Below, piece by piece: positions 7,860-16,732 of a stretch of DNA of 64,000 bases. Both the position numbers and the translations under genes were made by a program. The stretch spans positions 2,914,001 to 2,978,000 of the forward strand of contig NC_017910.1 of NCBI RefSeq assembly GCF_000262305.1, read 5' to 3'. Below the pieces are notes generated by a model. It was not told where the DNA came from, searched no databases, and saw only the letters and a list, made by a program, of their open reading frames with translations. This DNA is from Shimwellia blattae DSM 4481 = NBRC 105725. GTDB lineage: Bacteria; Pseudomonadota; Gammaproteobacteria; Enterobacterales; Enterobacteriaceae. Each line of letters starts with the position of its first letter. The first letter of the stretch is position 1.

Positions 7860-10164
7860 TCCGCTGGCAGAGTCAGATACCCCGTCGGAAGAGCTGACAG
7901 CGGAGCCACAATCCCTTCCGACAGCCGCTCCTGCCGCCAGTGATGAGGGCGATAACAGCCTGCAATTGCTGATTAACGGCATGAGCTGCGCCAGCTGTGT
8001 AGGCCGGGTACAGACGGCACTGCAAAATGTGCCCGGCGTGAGCCAGGCGCGGGTAAACCTGGCCGAGCGCAGCGCCCTGGTCATGGGCTCTGCCAGCCCG
8101 GAGGCCCTGGTAAAAGCCGTGGAAGCCGCCGGTTACGGCGCAGAGGCCATTGAAGATGAGCAACTGCGCCGCCAGCGCCAGCAGGAGACCGCCCTCGCGG
8201 CGGTCAAACGCTTCCGCTGGCAGGCTATCCTTGCCCTTGCCGTGGGGGTGCCGGTCATGATCTGGGGCATGATCGGTGACAATATGATGCTCACCGAGCA
8301 TAACCGCAGCCTGTGGCTGACCATCGGCATTATTACCCTTGCGGTCATGGTGATCGCCGGGGGGCATTTTTACCGCAGCGCCCTGAAAAGTTTACGCAAC
8401 GGCACCGCCACCATGGATACCCTGGTGGCACTGGGCACGGCGGCGGCCTGGCTCTACTCCATTACGGTCAATATCTGGCCGCAGCACTTCCCGCCGGAAG
8501 CGCGCCACCTGTATTACGAAGCCAGCACCATGATCATCGGTCTGATAAACCTTGGTCATATGCTGGAGCAGCGGGCGCGTCAGCGCTCCTCTAAAGCGCT
8601 GGAGCGCCTGCTGGATCTGGCACCGGCCACGGCGCGCCTGGTCACCGATGACGGGGAAAAAGAGATCCCCCTCGCCCAGGTTGAGCCCGGAATGATCCTG
8701 CGTCTTGCCACCGGGGACCGGGTGCCGGTTGATGGCACCATCACCCAGGGGGATGCCTGGTTTGATGAAGCCATGCTCACCGGGGAGCCCGTACCCCAGC
8801 AAAAAACCACCGACGATCCGGTGCACGCCGGGACCGTGGTCCAGGACGGTAGCGTACTGTTCAGCGCCCAGGCAGTCGGCCAGCACACGACGCTTTCGCG
8901 GATTATCCGCATGGTGCGGGAAGCGCAAAGCAGCAAACCGGAAATTGGCCAGATGGCCGATAAGATAGCCTCGGTATTCGTACCGGTGGTTGTGGCGATT
9001 GCGCTGATCAGCGCCGGGATCTGGTACTTCTTCGGCCCGGCCCCGCAAATCGTCTACACCATGGTGATTGCCACCACAGTGCTGATCATTGCCTGCCCCT
9101 GCGCCCTGGGTCTGGCAACCCCGATGTCGATTATCTCCGGGGTGGGCCGCGCCGCAGAGTTTGGTGTGCTGGTGCGTGATGCCGATGCCCTGGAGCGTGC
9201 CAGCAGCGTGGACACGGTCGTGTTCGACAAAACCGGCACCCTGACCGAAGGCAAACCCACCGTGGTTGCGGTAGAGACCGTGGAAAATACCGACCGGGAC
9301 GACGCGCTGCGCCTGGCGGCAGCCCTGGAGCAGGGCTCCAGCCACCCGCTGGCGAAAGCGATTGTGGATAACGCCGGGCAGGCCCGGCTCCCCCAGGTGG
9401 AGGCGTTCCGCACCCTGCGTGGTCTGGGAGTCAGCGGCACCGCGCAGGGGCACACACTACTGCTGGGGAATCTGGCGCTGATGAAGGAGCAGCACATTGA
9501 GACCGCCGCCCTTGAGGCACAGGTCGAGCGCTGGGCCAGTGAAGGGGCGACCCCGGTACTGCTGGCAGTAGACGGGAAACTGGTGGCGCTGTTTGCCATC
9601 CGCGACAGTCTGCGGGCCGACAGTGTTCAGGCGCTGGAGCGCCTGCATCAGGCAGGGTATCGCCTGGTAATGCTCACCGGGGATAACGCGGTCACCGCCC
9701 GGGCCATCGCCCGCGAGGCGGGCATAGATCAGGTGATTGCCGGGGTGCTGCCGGACGGGAAAGCCCAGGCGATAAAAGACCTGCAGCAGCAGGGGCACAA
9801 GGTCGCCATGGTTGGTGACGGCATCAACGATGCGCCCGCGCTGGCCCAGGCCGAAGTCGGGATCGCCATGGGGGGCGGGAGCGATGTGGCTATCGAAACC
9901 GCCGCCATGACCCTGATGCGCCACAGCCTCAACGGTGTGGCCGATGGTCTGGCCATTTCCCGGGCAACCCTGCGCAATATGAAGCAGAACCTGGCCGGGG
10001 CATTTGTTTATAACTCCCTGGGCATTCCGATTGCCGCCGGGATCCTCTGGCCGGTCACCGGCACCCTGCTCAACCCGGTGGTTGCCGGGGCGGCCATGGC
10101 CCTGTCGTCCATTACTGTGGTCAGTAATGCCAACCGGTTACTGAGGTTTAAACCCAAAGCGTAA
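7648..10164 (+). CDS. copA: Cu(I)-exporting P1B-type ATPase CopA
   Basis: An 838-residue copper-translocating P-type ATPase of the inner membrane (E. coli CopA is about 834). Two N-terminal metal-binding domains carry GLSCGHC (Cys14/Cys17) and GMSCASC (Cys114/Cys117). The transmembrane CPC is at 483-485 and the phosphorylation motif DKTGT at 527-531, followed by the nucleotide-binding domain. I chose ATG 7648, which is preceded by GAGGA; the longer frame from 7591 adds 19 non-family residues. The gene has a CueR-type promoter, an internal -1 frameshift site at codons 68-69 and a terminator after the stop. Confidence 0.98.
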   Translation: MSQVIDLKLDGLSCGHCVKRVKESLEQRADVESADVTVTSARVTGSASASDLIETVKQAGYGAELSHPKTNPLAESDTPSEELTAEPQSLPTAAPAASDEGDNSLQLLINGMSCASCVGRVQTALQNVPGVSQARVNLAERSALVMGSASPEALVKAVEAAGYGAEAIEDEQLRRQRQQETALAAVKRFRWQAILALAVGVPVMIWGMIGDNMMLTEHNRSLWLTIGIITLAVMVIAGGHFYRSALKSLRNGTATMDTLVALGTAAAWLYSITVNIWPQHFPPEARHLYYEASTMIIGLINLGHMLEQRARQRSSKALERLLDLAPATARLVTDDGEKEIPLAQVEPGMILRLATGDRVPVDGTITQGDAWFDEAMLTGEPVPQQKTTDDPVHAGTVVQDGSVLFSAQAVGQHTTLSRIIRMVREAQSSKPEIGQMADKIASVFVPVVVAIALISAGIWYFFGPAPQIVYTMVIATTVLIIACPCALGLATPMSIISGVGRAAEFGVLVRDADALERASSVDTVVFDKTGTLTEGKPTVVAVETVENTDRDDALRLAAALEQGSSHPLAKAIVDNAGQARLPQVEAFRTLRGLGVSGTAQGHTLLLGNLALMKEQHIETAALEAQVERWASEGATPVLLAVDGKLVALFAIRDSLRADSVQALERLHQAGYRLVMLTGDNAVTARAIAREAGIDQVIAGVLPDGKAQAIKDLQQQGHKVAMVGDGINDAPALAQAEVGIAMGGGSDVAIETAAMTLMRHSLNGVADGLAISRATLRNMKQNLAGAFVYNSLGIPIAAGILWPVTGTLLNPVVAGAAMALSSITVVSNANRLLRFKPKA

Positions 10165-10177
10165 CCCCCCAGCCCTG

Positions 10178-10204
10178 AGGCGCACCCTGTGGTGCGCCTT
10201 TTTT
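10178..10204 (+). terminator. Intrinsic terminator of copA
   Basis: AGGCGCACC (10178-10186) and GGTGCGCCT (10191-10199) form a 9-bp stem with a CTGT loop, followed by a T-run (10199-10204), 13 bases after the copA stop. Confidence 0.9.
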
Positions 10205-10288
10205 ACGGCTTTCGGCCACCGGGTTTGCAGCCCCCAGGCGGACGCGCTAGCATGGCATTTCCTTCAGTGTTCTTTCAGGATGTGGCCC

Positions 10289-11086
10289 ATGAGGATGCTC
10301 AGCACAATCAGGAGATATCTGGTTCATCTGCGCGGCGGCGGCGAAAGCTGGCCTGCGGTGGATATCACCCTGCCCGGGCAACGCCATTTTCATCTGGTGG
10401 GCAGCATCCATATGGGCACCCGGGATATGGCTCCGCTACCGGCCCGGCTGCTGGAAAAGCTGCGCCACTGCGATGGGCTGATTGTGGAGGCGGATATCAC
10501 CCACAGCGATTCCCCGTTCCCCCCCGAGCCCGATCGCCCGCCGCTCCATACACGCCTCTCCCCGCCGCTCTGGCAGCAACTTTGCCTGCTGACCGACGAG
10601 CTGGCGCTGCCCATATACAGCATTGATACCCTGCCCGCCTGGCGGGTTGCGCTGGTATTGCAGATTTACCAGGCGCGGCAGCTGGGGCTCTACCCGGAGT
10701 ACGGTATCGACAGCCAATTACTCACGGCGGCCCATTCTCAGGGGATTGCGGTGCAGGAGCTGGAGGGGGCCGAGCGCCAGGTGGCGCTGCTGACCACCCT
10801 TGACGACGACGGTATGGGCCTGCTGTCCGATACCCTGACCCACTGGCATACCAATGCCCGGCTGATGCAGATAATGATCAGCTGGTGGCTGAGCAGCCCC
10901 CCGCGGGGAGATCACGTTGCGCTGCCCAACACCTTCGGGGAGGCGCTCTACGATGTGCTGATGCTGCAACGCAACCGGGCGTGGCAACGCTACCTGTCTG
11001 CCCTGCCCGCCGGGAACTATATGGTCGCTGTCGGGGCGCTGCATTTGTATGGTGAGAACAACCTGCCCGGTATGCTCAGGCCATAA
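10289..11086 (+). CDS. ybaP: TraB/GumN family protein YbaP
   Basis: A 265-residue protein matching E. coli YbaP (264 aa), of the TraB/GumN family. Members have a predicted metal-dependent hydrolase-like fold with GxxH blocks: here FHLVGSIHMG near the N-terminus and VGALHLYGENNLPGML at the C-terminus. Physiological function is unknown. ATG 10289 is preferred because AGGA (10277-10280) lies eight bases upstream and the length fits the family; an ATG at 10280 is in frame but overlaps that ribosome site. Its stop codon abuts the 3' end of the convergent chiX sRNA gene. Confidence 0.9.
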   Translation: MRMLSTIRRYLVHLRGGGESWPAVDITLPGQRHFHLVGSIHMGTRDMAPLPARLLEKLRHCDGLIVEADITHSDSPFPPEPDRPPLHTRLSPPLWQQLCLLTDELALPIYSIDTLPAWRVALVLQIYQARQLGLYPEYGIDSQLLTAAHSQGIAVQELEGAERQVALLTTLDDDGMGLLSDTLTHWHTNARLMQIMISWWLSSPPRGDHVALPNTFGEALYDVLMLQRNRAWQRYLSALPAGNYMVAVGALHLYGENNLPGMLRP

Positions 11087-11167
11087 AAAAAGAGGCCAGT
11101 ATCGCTACTGGCCTGTCAAAGAGGAATTTCATTTTGTTGTTATACCGGCCGCCGTAGCGACCGGATT
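11085..11167 (-). ncRNA. chiX: ChiX (MicM/SroB/RybC) small regulatory RNA
   Basis: The minus strand between ybaP and ybaK, the same location as E. coli chiX, contains AAAATGAAATTCCTCTTTGA (11135 down to 11116) and then the terminator stem GGCCAGTA/TACTGGCC (11094-11101 with 11106-11113) with the GCGA loop and a T-run (11091-11085). A 5' hairpin CCGGTCGC/GCGGCCGG replaces the E. coli one. ChiX is Hfq-dependent and silences the chitoporin mRNA chiP until chb mRNA sequesters it. A promoter with -10 GACAAT and -35 TGGCAG (17-bp spacer) lies just upstream. The 5' end is estimated, giving about 83 nt (84 in E. coli). Confidence 0.9.
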
Positions 11168-11290
11168 CGGGATTGTCGCTCAACTTTCGCGTTTCTGCCA
11201 GGCAGATATTGCGCAATCCGGTACTATTTTTCTGCGCCCGGGCAGCGGTATGATCCGGGCGGTAAGTCAGCATGATTAAAGAAGGGCATT

Positions 11291-11770
11291 ATGACTCCCG
11301 CCGTAAAATTACTCGAAAAAAACAAAACCGCGTTCACGCTCCACAGTTATGAGCACGATCCGCACGAAACAAACTTTGGTGATGAGGTGGTCCGCAAGCT
11401 GGGGGTAGACCCGCTGCAAACCTATAAAACGCTGCTGGTGGCCCTTAACGGCGATATGAAAACCCTGGCCGTGGCCGTTACGCCGGTTGCCTCCCAGCTG
11501 GATCTTAAAAAGGTGGCCCGGGCCTTCGGGGTGAAAAAAGTGGATATGGCAGATCCGCAGGTTGCCCAGCGCAGCACCGGTTACCTGGTGGGCGGTATCA
11601 GCCCGCTGGGCCAGAAAAAGCGCCTGCCGACCGTGATCGATGAGCAGGCCCGGGCCTTCGCCACGATTTATGTTTCCGGTGGCCGGCGCGGCCTGGATAT
11701 TGAACTGGCCGCCGCCGACCTGGCTGCCCTGCTTAATGCCGGCTTTGCCGACATTGCGCGCCGGGATTAA
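11291..11770 (+). CDS. ybaK: Cys-tRNA(Pro)/Cys-tRNA(Cys) deacylase YbaK
   Basis: A 159-residue single-domain editing hydrolase of the YbaK/EbsC family. It clears cysteine mischarged on tRNA-Pro by prolyl-tRNA synthetase. Recognisable blocks are the N-terminal MTPAVKLLEKNKTAFTLHSY, VYKTLL-like QTYKTLLVAL, and the C-terminal GGISPLGQKKRLPTVID and SGGRRGLDIELAAADL. Length matches E. coli. Its TAA ends at 11770, immediately adjacent to the stop codon of convergent ushA (11771), leaving no intergenic space. Confidence 0.96.
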   Translation: MTPAVKLLEKNKTAFTLHSYEHDPHETNFGDEVVRKLGVDPLQTYKTLLVALNGDMKTLAVAVTPVASQLDLKKVARAFGVKKVDMADPQVAQRSTGYLVGGISPLGQKKRLPTVIDEQARAFATIYVSGGRRGLDIELAAADLAALLNAGFADIARRD

Positions 11771-13420
11771 CTACTGCCAGACAATTTCCCCCTGCGGTGC
11801 CAGTGTTGCGGCATCCAGCGGGGAATGCTCCCCGATATACTGCTTAAGCACTTCGGCATCAATAAGCCCGGTGTTCACATAGCCTGGCCGCTGCTCAATC
11901 ACCGGGTAACCATCGCCACCGCTGGCGTTAAAGCCCGGCATCGCTATCCGGTAGGTCTGGTGTGAGTTCACCAGCTGGCCGTTGACTTTCACCATGTGCA
12001 GCGCGCCATCACGCACAATAAAGCTGACCCCGGCAAACTGCGGATAAGCCCCGGAGTCTGGTTTTTTCTGCGCCACCTCGGTGAGATAGGCCACCAGTTC
12101 ACTGCCCGGCATATCGATATAGGTCAGCAGATTGCCAAAGGGCTGCACTTTCAGCACATCTTTATAGGTGATATTCCCGGCCTCAATGGAGTCGCGGATC
12201 CCGCCCCCGCTCATCACCGCGAGATCGGCCCCGCTGCGCGCCATGGCAGCGCGTAAAATCAGCTGCGCCAGGTTGGTCTGCACAAAGCGCACTTTATTGC
12301 GATCCCCCTCCAGGCGGCCATTCACCGTGCCAATTTTGGCATTCAGCTGGGCCTGGCCTTTACGCTGGAACGGCGAAAGCAGGTTCAGCATGCGCTGATC
12401 TTCAGCAATTTTCGGGGTGTAGAGCACGCGCTCGGTTTTGCCGTCCGGCCAGCGGATTTTGCGTTTCAGGTTAACGGGGAGCAGCTGGTAGCGTACCAGG
12501 GTCATCTCGCCGTTGCGGAATTCAAAATCAGCCCGCCCGACATATTTCCCCCACTCGTGGGCCTGGACAATCCAGGTTCCGTTCTGGCGATCCGGGGCAC
12601 AGGGGGTGCCGGGGATATAGTCCCGCTGTTTCTGGTTCTCCTGAGCCATGCAGACCGGATCCTGGGAGTGGCCGCCAACAATCATGCTCAGGGCTCCGAC
12701 AGGCAGGCTGCGCGCCAGGGTCACATCCCCCGGGGCATTGGAGCCATGCTGCCCGTTGTCGTAGTGCCCCATATGGGTTGCCGCGATAATCACATCGGGT
12801 TTTTCGGTTTGCTGTAGCTCGTCAATCACCAGTTTCGCCTCCTGGGCGGGGGCCCGGAAGACAATATCGTGGAAGAATTCCGGGTTCCCCAGGCGGGCGG
12901 TATCGTCGGTGGTCAGGCCAATCACGGCGATTTTCAGCCCACCGGGCTTAAAGATGGCCCAGGGCTTAAACAGCCGCTCCCCGGTGCTCTTCTGGTAGAT
13001 ATTGGCGGACAAAAACGGGAATTTGGCGATTTTTTCCTGCTGGCGCAGCACGGTGAGCGGGTTATCAAACTCATGGTTACCCACTGCCATGGCGTTGTAG
13101 CCAATCAGGTTCATGCCGCGAAAATCCGGCTCCGCATCCTGAAGATCGGACTCAGGCACGCCGGTATTCACATCCCCGCCGGACAGTAACAGCACGCTGC
13201 CCCCCTCGCGGGCGACCTCATCGCGGATCCGGTCCACCAGGGTTTTCTGGGCCGCCAGCCCGTACTCGCCATCGTCATTGCGCCAGAAATGACCGTGGTG
13301 ATCATTGGTATGCAGTATCGTGATGCGGTAAGTTTTATCCTTTTCCCACGCCAGCGCCGGGCCACTCAACAGCAGAGTGGTCAGAACTATCAGCGCTACT
13401 TTTTTCCCGGTAAAAAACAT
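11771..13420 (-). CDS. ushA: Periplasmic UDP-sugar hydrolase / 5'-nucleotidase UshA
   Basis: A 549-residue protein (E. coli 550) that hydrolyses UDP-sugars and 5'-nucleotides in the periplasm. A signal peptide (residues 1-24, ending in PALA before WEK) is followed by the metallophosphatase domain with ITILHTNDHHGHF (Asp40, His42), GGDVNTG (Asp83) and GNHEFD (Asn115, His116). ATHMGHY and GGHSQDPVC complete the dimetal site. The C-terminal half is the 5'-nucleotidase substrate domain. ATG 13420 has GGAG eight bases upstream; the open frame to 13546 adds 42 residues unlike the family. Confidence 0.97.
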   Translation of the reverse strand: MFFTGKKVALIVLTTLLLSGPALAWEKDKTYRITILHTNDHHGHFWRNDDGEYGLAAQKTLVDRIRDEVAREGGSVLLLSGGDVNTGVPESDLQDAEPDFRGMNLIGYNAMAVGNHEFDNPLTVLRQQEKIAKFPFLSANIYQKSTGERLFKPWAIFKPGGLKIAVIGLTTDDTARLGNPEFFHDIVFRAPAQEAKLVIDELQQTEKPDVIIAATHMGHYDNGQHGSNAPGDVTLARSLPVGALSMIVGGHSQDPVCMAQENQKQRDYIPGTPCAPDRQNGTWIVQAHEWGKYVGRADFEFRNGEMTLVRYQLLPVNLKRKIRWPDGKTERVLYTPKIAEDQRMLNLLSPFQRKGQAQLNAKIGTVNGRLEGDRNKVRFVQTNLAQLILRAAMARSGADLAVMSGGGIRDSIEAGNITYKDVLKVQPFGNLLTYIDMPGSELVAYLTEVAQKKPDSGAYPQFAGVSFIVRDGALHMVKVNGQLVNSHQTYRIAMPGFNASGGDGYPVIEQRPGYVNTGLIDAEVLKQYIGEHSPLDAATLAPQGEIVWQ

Positions 13421-13587
13421 CAAAAATCTCCGTATTAAATACAAATAACCACGCATCGCCGCAATAAATAGCCGGATAATATTATTTTCCTGAATGATAC
13501 TTTCATCATAGCTTACAGACGGGTATGTTAGCGAAGTTACTATCACCTGCAGATCCTTTCACCCCTACACAACAAAAAGACAGACTT

Positions 13588-14811
13588 ATGGCTATCAGTG
13601 AATCGGGTTCATCCCTGGCCTGCAATCAGGGTTCTCAGAAAAAGGCCGGCACCGCCTTTGGCATTTTAGGCGCCATCAGCGTGTCACACCTGCTCAATGA
13701 CATGATTCAGTCGTTATTGTTGGCTATCTACCCGCTGCTGCAATCGGAATTTTCTCTCACTTTCATGCAAATCGGGGCAATTACGCTCACGTTCCAGCTG
13801 GCGTCGTCATTACTGCAGCCGCTGGTGGGCTATTATACAGACAAATACCCCATGCCCTGGTCGCTGCCGATTGGCATGTGTTTTACCCTCTCGGGGCTGG
13901 TGCTGCTTTCGGTTGCCGGGAGCTTCACCATGGTGCTACTGGCGGCGGCGCTGGTGGGGACCGGCTCTTCTGTATTTCACCCGGAGTCCTCACGGGTGGC
14001 GCGCATGGCCTCTGGCGGGCGCCACGGGCTGGCCCAGTCCCTGTTCCAGGTGGGGGGGAATTTTGGCAGCTCCCTGGGGCCGCTGCTGGCGGCAGTGATT
14101 ATCGCCCCTTACGGGCAGGGAAATGTGGCCTGGTTTGTGCTGGCCGCCATTCTGGCCATTATTGTGTTGCTTCAGGTCAGCCGCTGGTACGCCGCCCAGC
14201 ACCGGATCGCCCGCGCCCGGCCAGTGGCGCCGGTTGTGCAGACCTTACCGCGCAATAAAATTGTGCTGGCGGTGAGCGTGCTGCTGGTGCTTATCTTCTC
14301 CAAATATTTTTATATGGCGAGTATCAGCAGCTATTACACCTTCTATCTGATGCACAAATTTGGGCTGACGATACAAAATGCACAGTTCCATTTATTCGCG
14401 TTTCTCTTTGCTGTCGCGGCTGGCACGATGATCGGGGGTCCGGTCGGGGATAAGATTGGTCGCAAATATGTCATCTGGGGGTCAATTCTCGGCGTAGCCC
14501 CTTTTACTTTGCTTCTTCCTTATGCCTCACTGTGGTGGACTGGCGTACTGACCGTGATTATCGGGTTTATTCTCGCCTCGGCTTTTTCCGCGATTCTGGT
14601 CTATGCCCAGGAGCTCTTACCTGGCCGTATCGGCATGGTTTCTGGCCTGTTTTTCGGTTTTGCCTTCGGTATGGGCGGGCTGGGTGCGGCGGTGCTCGGG
14701 ATCATTGCCGACCACACCAGCATCGAAACCGTGTATAAGATTTGCGCATTCCTGCCGCTCCTGGGAATGATGACAATATTTCTTCCTGATAATCGCCCCG
14801 GCCACAACTGA
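13588..14811 (+). CDS. fsr: Fosmidomycin efflux protein Fsr (MFS)
   Basis: A 407-residue, 12-helix major facilitator superfamily transporter, nearly identical in layout to E. coli Fsr, which confers fosmidomycin resistance when overexpressed. Seen are SHLLNDMIQSLLLAIYPLL, the GYYTDKYPMPW loop, STGSSVFHPE-type GTGSSVFHPESSRVA and GGPVGDKIGRKYVIWGS. ATG 13588 gives the family N-terminus, although the ribosome site is weak (AAAGACAG). Divergent from ushA; a clear terminator follows. Confidence 0.95.
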   Translation: MAISESGSSLACNQGSQKKAGTAFGILGAISVSHLLNDMIQSLLLAIYPLLQSEFSLTFMQIGAITLTFQLASSLLQPLVGYYTDKYPMPWSLPIGMCFTLSGLVLLSVAGSFTMVLLAAALVGTGSSVFHPESSRVARMASGGRHGLAQSLFQVGGNFGSSLGPLLAAVIIAPYGQGNVAWFVLAAILAIIVLLQVSRWYAAQHRIARARPVAPVVQTLPRNKIVLAVSVLLVLIFSKYFYMASISSYYTFYLMHKFGLTIQNAQFHLFAFLFAVAAGTMIGGPVGDKIGRKYVIWGSILGVAPFTLLLPYASLWWTGVLTVIIGFILASAFSAILVYAQELLPGRIGMVSGLFFGFAFGMGGLGAAVLGIIADHTSIETVYKICAFLPLLGMMTIFLPDNRPGHN

Positions 14812-14819
14812 CACACCTC

Positions 14820-14843
14820 AACCCCCGGTCATTCGGGGGTTTC
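14820..14843 (+). terminator. Intrinsic terminator of fsr
   Basis: AACCCCCG (14820-14827) pairs with CGGGGGTT (14834-14841) across a short loop, ending in a short T-stretch, eight bases after the fsr stop. Confidence 0.75.
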
Positions 14844-14997
14844 ATCTCCCCCGCCTTTGTTTCATTTTTGTTAGTTTATAAAAAAACGGTATTTTCTGAT
14901 TTTTCCCGCGCAGACTCGATATTTTTGTAAAAAATGCCCGATATACACAAACACGACGGAAAAAATTGTCATAAACTGTTAACCAGGATGTCGCATT

Positions 14998-15024
14998 ATG
15001 TCTAATCAGCAAAAAACCATTTAA
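14998..15024 (+). other. Possible 8-codon leader ORF upstream of ybaL
   Basis: ATG at 14998 reads MSNQQKTI and stops at TAA 15022-15024; that stop is embedded in TTTAAGGAG, the ybaL ribosome site. An AGGA precedes the ATG. It could couple ribosome termination to ybaL initiation, or be chance. Confidence 0.25.
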
Positions 15025-15033
15025 GGAGAGCGA

Positions 15034-16725
15034 ATGCACCACGCCACACCGCTAATTACCACCATTGTCGGAGGTCTTGTCCTGGCATTTCTGCTGGGGA
15101 TGCTGGCCAACAGGCTGAAGATCTCTCCACTGGTTGGTTATCTGCTGGCGGGTGTACTGGCCGGGCCGTTTACGCCGGGCTTTGTGGCGGACACCAGGCT
15201 TGCCCCGGAGCTGGCAGAGCTTGGGGTTATCCTGCTGATGTTCGGCGTAGGGCTGCATTTCTCCCTCAAAGATCTGATGGCGGTAAAAACCATCGCCATT
15301 CCCGGGGCTATCGCCCAGATTGCCGTTGCCACCTTACTGGGGATGGGGTTGTCCGCCATTCTCGGCTGGTCGCTGATGACCGGTATCGTCTTTGGCCTGT
15401 GCTTATCCACCGCCAGTACCGTGGTGCTGCTGCGCTCCCTGGAAGAGCGCCAGCTCATTGACAGCCAGCGGGGGCAGATAGCCATCGGCTGGCTGATTGT
15501 GGAAGATCTGGTAATGGTGCTGACCCTGGTCCTGCTCCCGGCCGTGGCCGATATGGTGGGCAAAGGGAATGTGGGGTTTACCACCCTGGTTATCGATATG
15601 GGGGTGACTATTGGTAAAGTGGTCGCCTTTATTGCCCTGATGCTGCTGGTGGGCCGCCGCCTGGTCCCGTGGATCCTTGCCCGCAGCGCCGCTACCGGCT
15701 CGCGGGAGCTGTTCACCCTTTCAGTGCTTGCCATGGCGCTGGGGATCGCCATGGGGGCGGTGGAGCTGTTTGATGTCTCTTTCGCGCTGGGGGCCTTTTT
15801 CGCCGGTATGGTGCTGAACGAGTCCGAACTCAGCCACCGGGCAGCCCACGATACCCTGCCGCTGCGCGATGCGTTCGCCGTGCTGTTTTTTGTCTCCGTG
15901 GGGATGCTATTTGACCCGCTCATTCTGCTGGAGCAGCCGCTGGCAGTGCTCGGCACCCTGGCGATTATTGTGTTTGGTAAATCCGCAGCGGCCTTTTTGC
16001 TGGTGCGCCTGTTTGGCCACTCCCAGCGCACCTCGCTGACCATTTCCGTAAGCCTTGCGCAAATCGGTGAGTTCGCCTTTATTCTGGCGGGGCTCGGGAT
16101 CTCCATGGGGCTGCTGTCGCCCACCGGTCAGAATCTGGTGCTGGCCGGGGCGATTTTGTCGATTATGCTAAACCCGATTCTGTTTGCGGTGCTGGAGCGC
16201 TACCTGGCGAAGAACGAAACCCTCGATGAGCAGACCCTGGAAGAGGCCACCGAAGAAGAAGAGCAGAACCCGGTGGATATCTGTAACCATGCCCTGCTGG
16301 TGGGGTATGGCCGGGTCGGGCGCCTGCTTACGGATAAACTCGCCGGGCAGGGGGTGCCGCTGGTGGTGGTGGACACCAATCGCAACCGTATCGACGAGCT
16401 GCGCCAGCGCGGGATCCGCACCATCCTCGGGAATGCGGCCCGGCCGGAAATTTTATCCCTCGCCCATCTCGACTGCGCCCGCTGGCTTATTCTGACCATC
16501 CCTAACGGCTATGAGGCGGGGGAAATTGTCGCCACGGCCCGGGAAAAGTGCCCGAATATTGAGATTATCGCCCGGGCCCACTATGACGATGAGGTCGACT
16601 ATATTACCGAGCGCGGCGCCAGTGAAGTGGTGATGGGCGAGCGGGAGATTGCTAAATGCATGTATTCGCTGATGTATCCGCACCCGGACGCGCCGGAAAG
16701 CCCGGCCCCGGCCACCCCGCACTGA
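15034..16725 (+). CDS. ybaL: Putative cation:proton antiporter YbaL (CPA2, Kef-like)
   Basis: A 563-residue monovalent cation:proton antiporter-2 family membrane protein (E. coli YbaL 558). About 12 transmembrane helices occupy residues 1-390, followed by an acidic linker (DEQTLEEATEEEEQ) and a TrkA-N/RCK nucleotide-binding domain with LLVGYGRVGRLL (GYGRVG from about 424). It likely mediates K+ or Na+/H+ exchange gated by a dinucleotide, but the physiological substrate is not established. A strong AAGGAG precedes ATG 15034. Convergent with gsk. Confidence 0.95.
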   Translation: MHHATPLITTIVGGLVLAFLLGMLANRLKISPLVGYLLAGVLAGPFTPGFVADTRLAPELAELGVILLMFGVGLHFSLKDLMAVKTIAIPGAIAQIAVATLLGMGLSAILGWSLMTGIVFGLCLSTASTVVLLRSLEERQLIDSQRGQIAIGWLIVEDLVMVLTLVLLPAVADMVGKGNVGFTTLVIDMGVTIGKVVAFIALMLLVGRRLVPWILARSAATGSRELFTLSVLAMALGIAMGAVELFDVSFALGAFFAGMVLNESELSHRAAHDTLPLRDAFAVLFFVSVGMLFDPLILLEQPLAVLGTLAIIVFGKSAAAFLLVRLFGHSQRTSLTISVSLAQIGEFAFILAGLGISMGLLSPTGQNLVLAGAILSIMLNPILFAVLERYLAKNETLDEQTLEEATEEEEQNPVDICNHALLVGYGRVGRLLTDKLAGQGVPLVVVDTNRNRIDELRQRGIRTILGNAARPEILSLAHLDCARWLILTIPNGYEAGEIVATAREKCPNIEIIARAHYDDEVDYITERGASEVVMGEREIAKCMYSLMYPHPDAPESPAPATPH

Positions 16726-16732
16726 GTGCGGG

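Noticed and set aside
8392..9453. 353-residue frame antisense to copA
   Set aside because: His/Gly/Arg-rich, no ribosome site, fully inside copA.
15138..16124. 328-residue frame antisense to ybaL
   Set aside because: Ser/Arg/Thr-rich low-complexity product inside a clear transporter gene; a codon-bias shadow.
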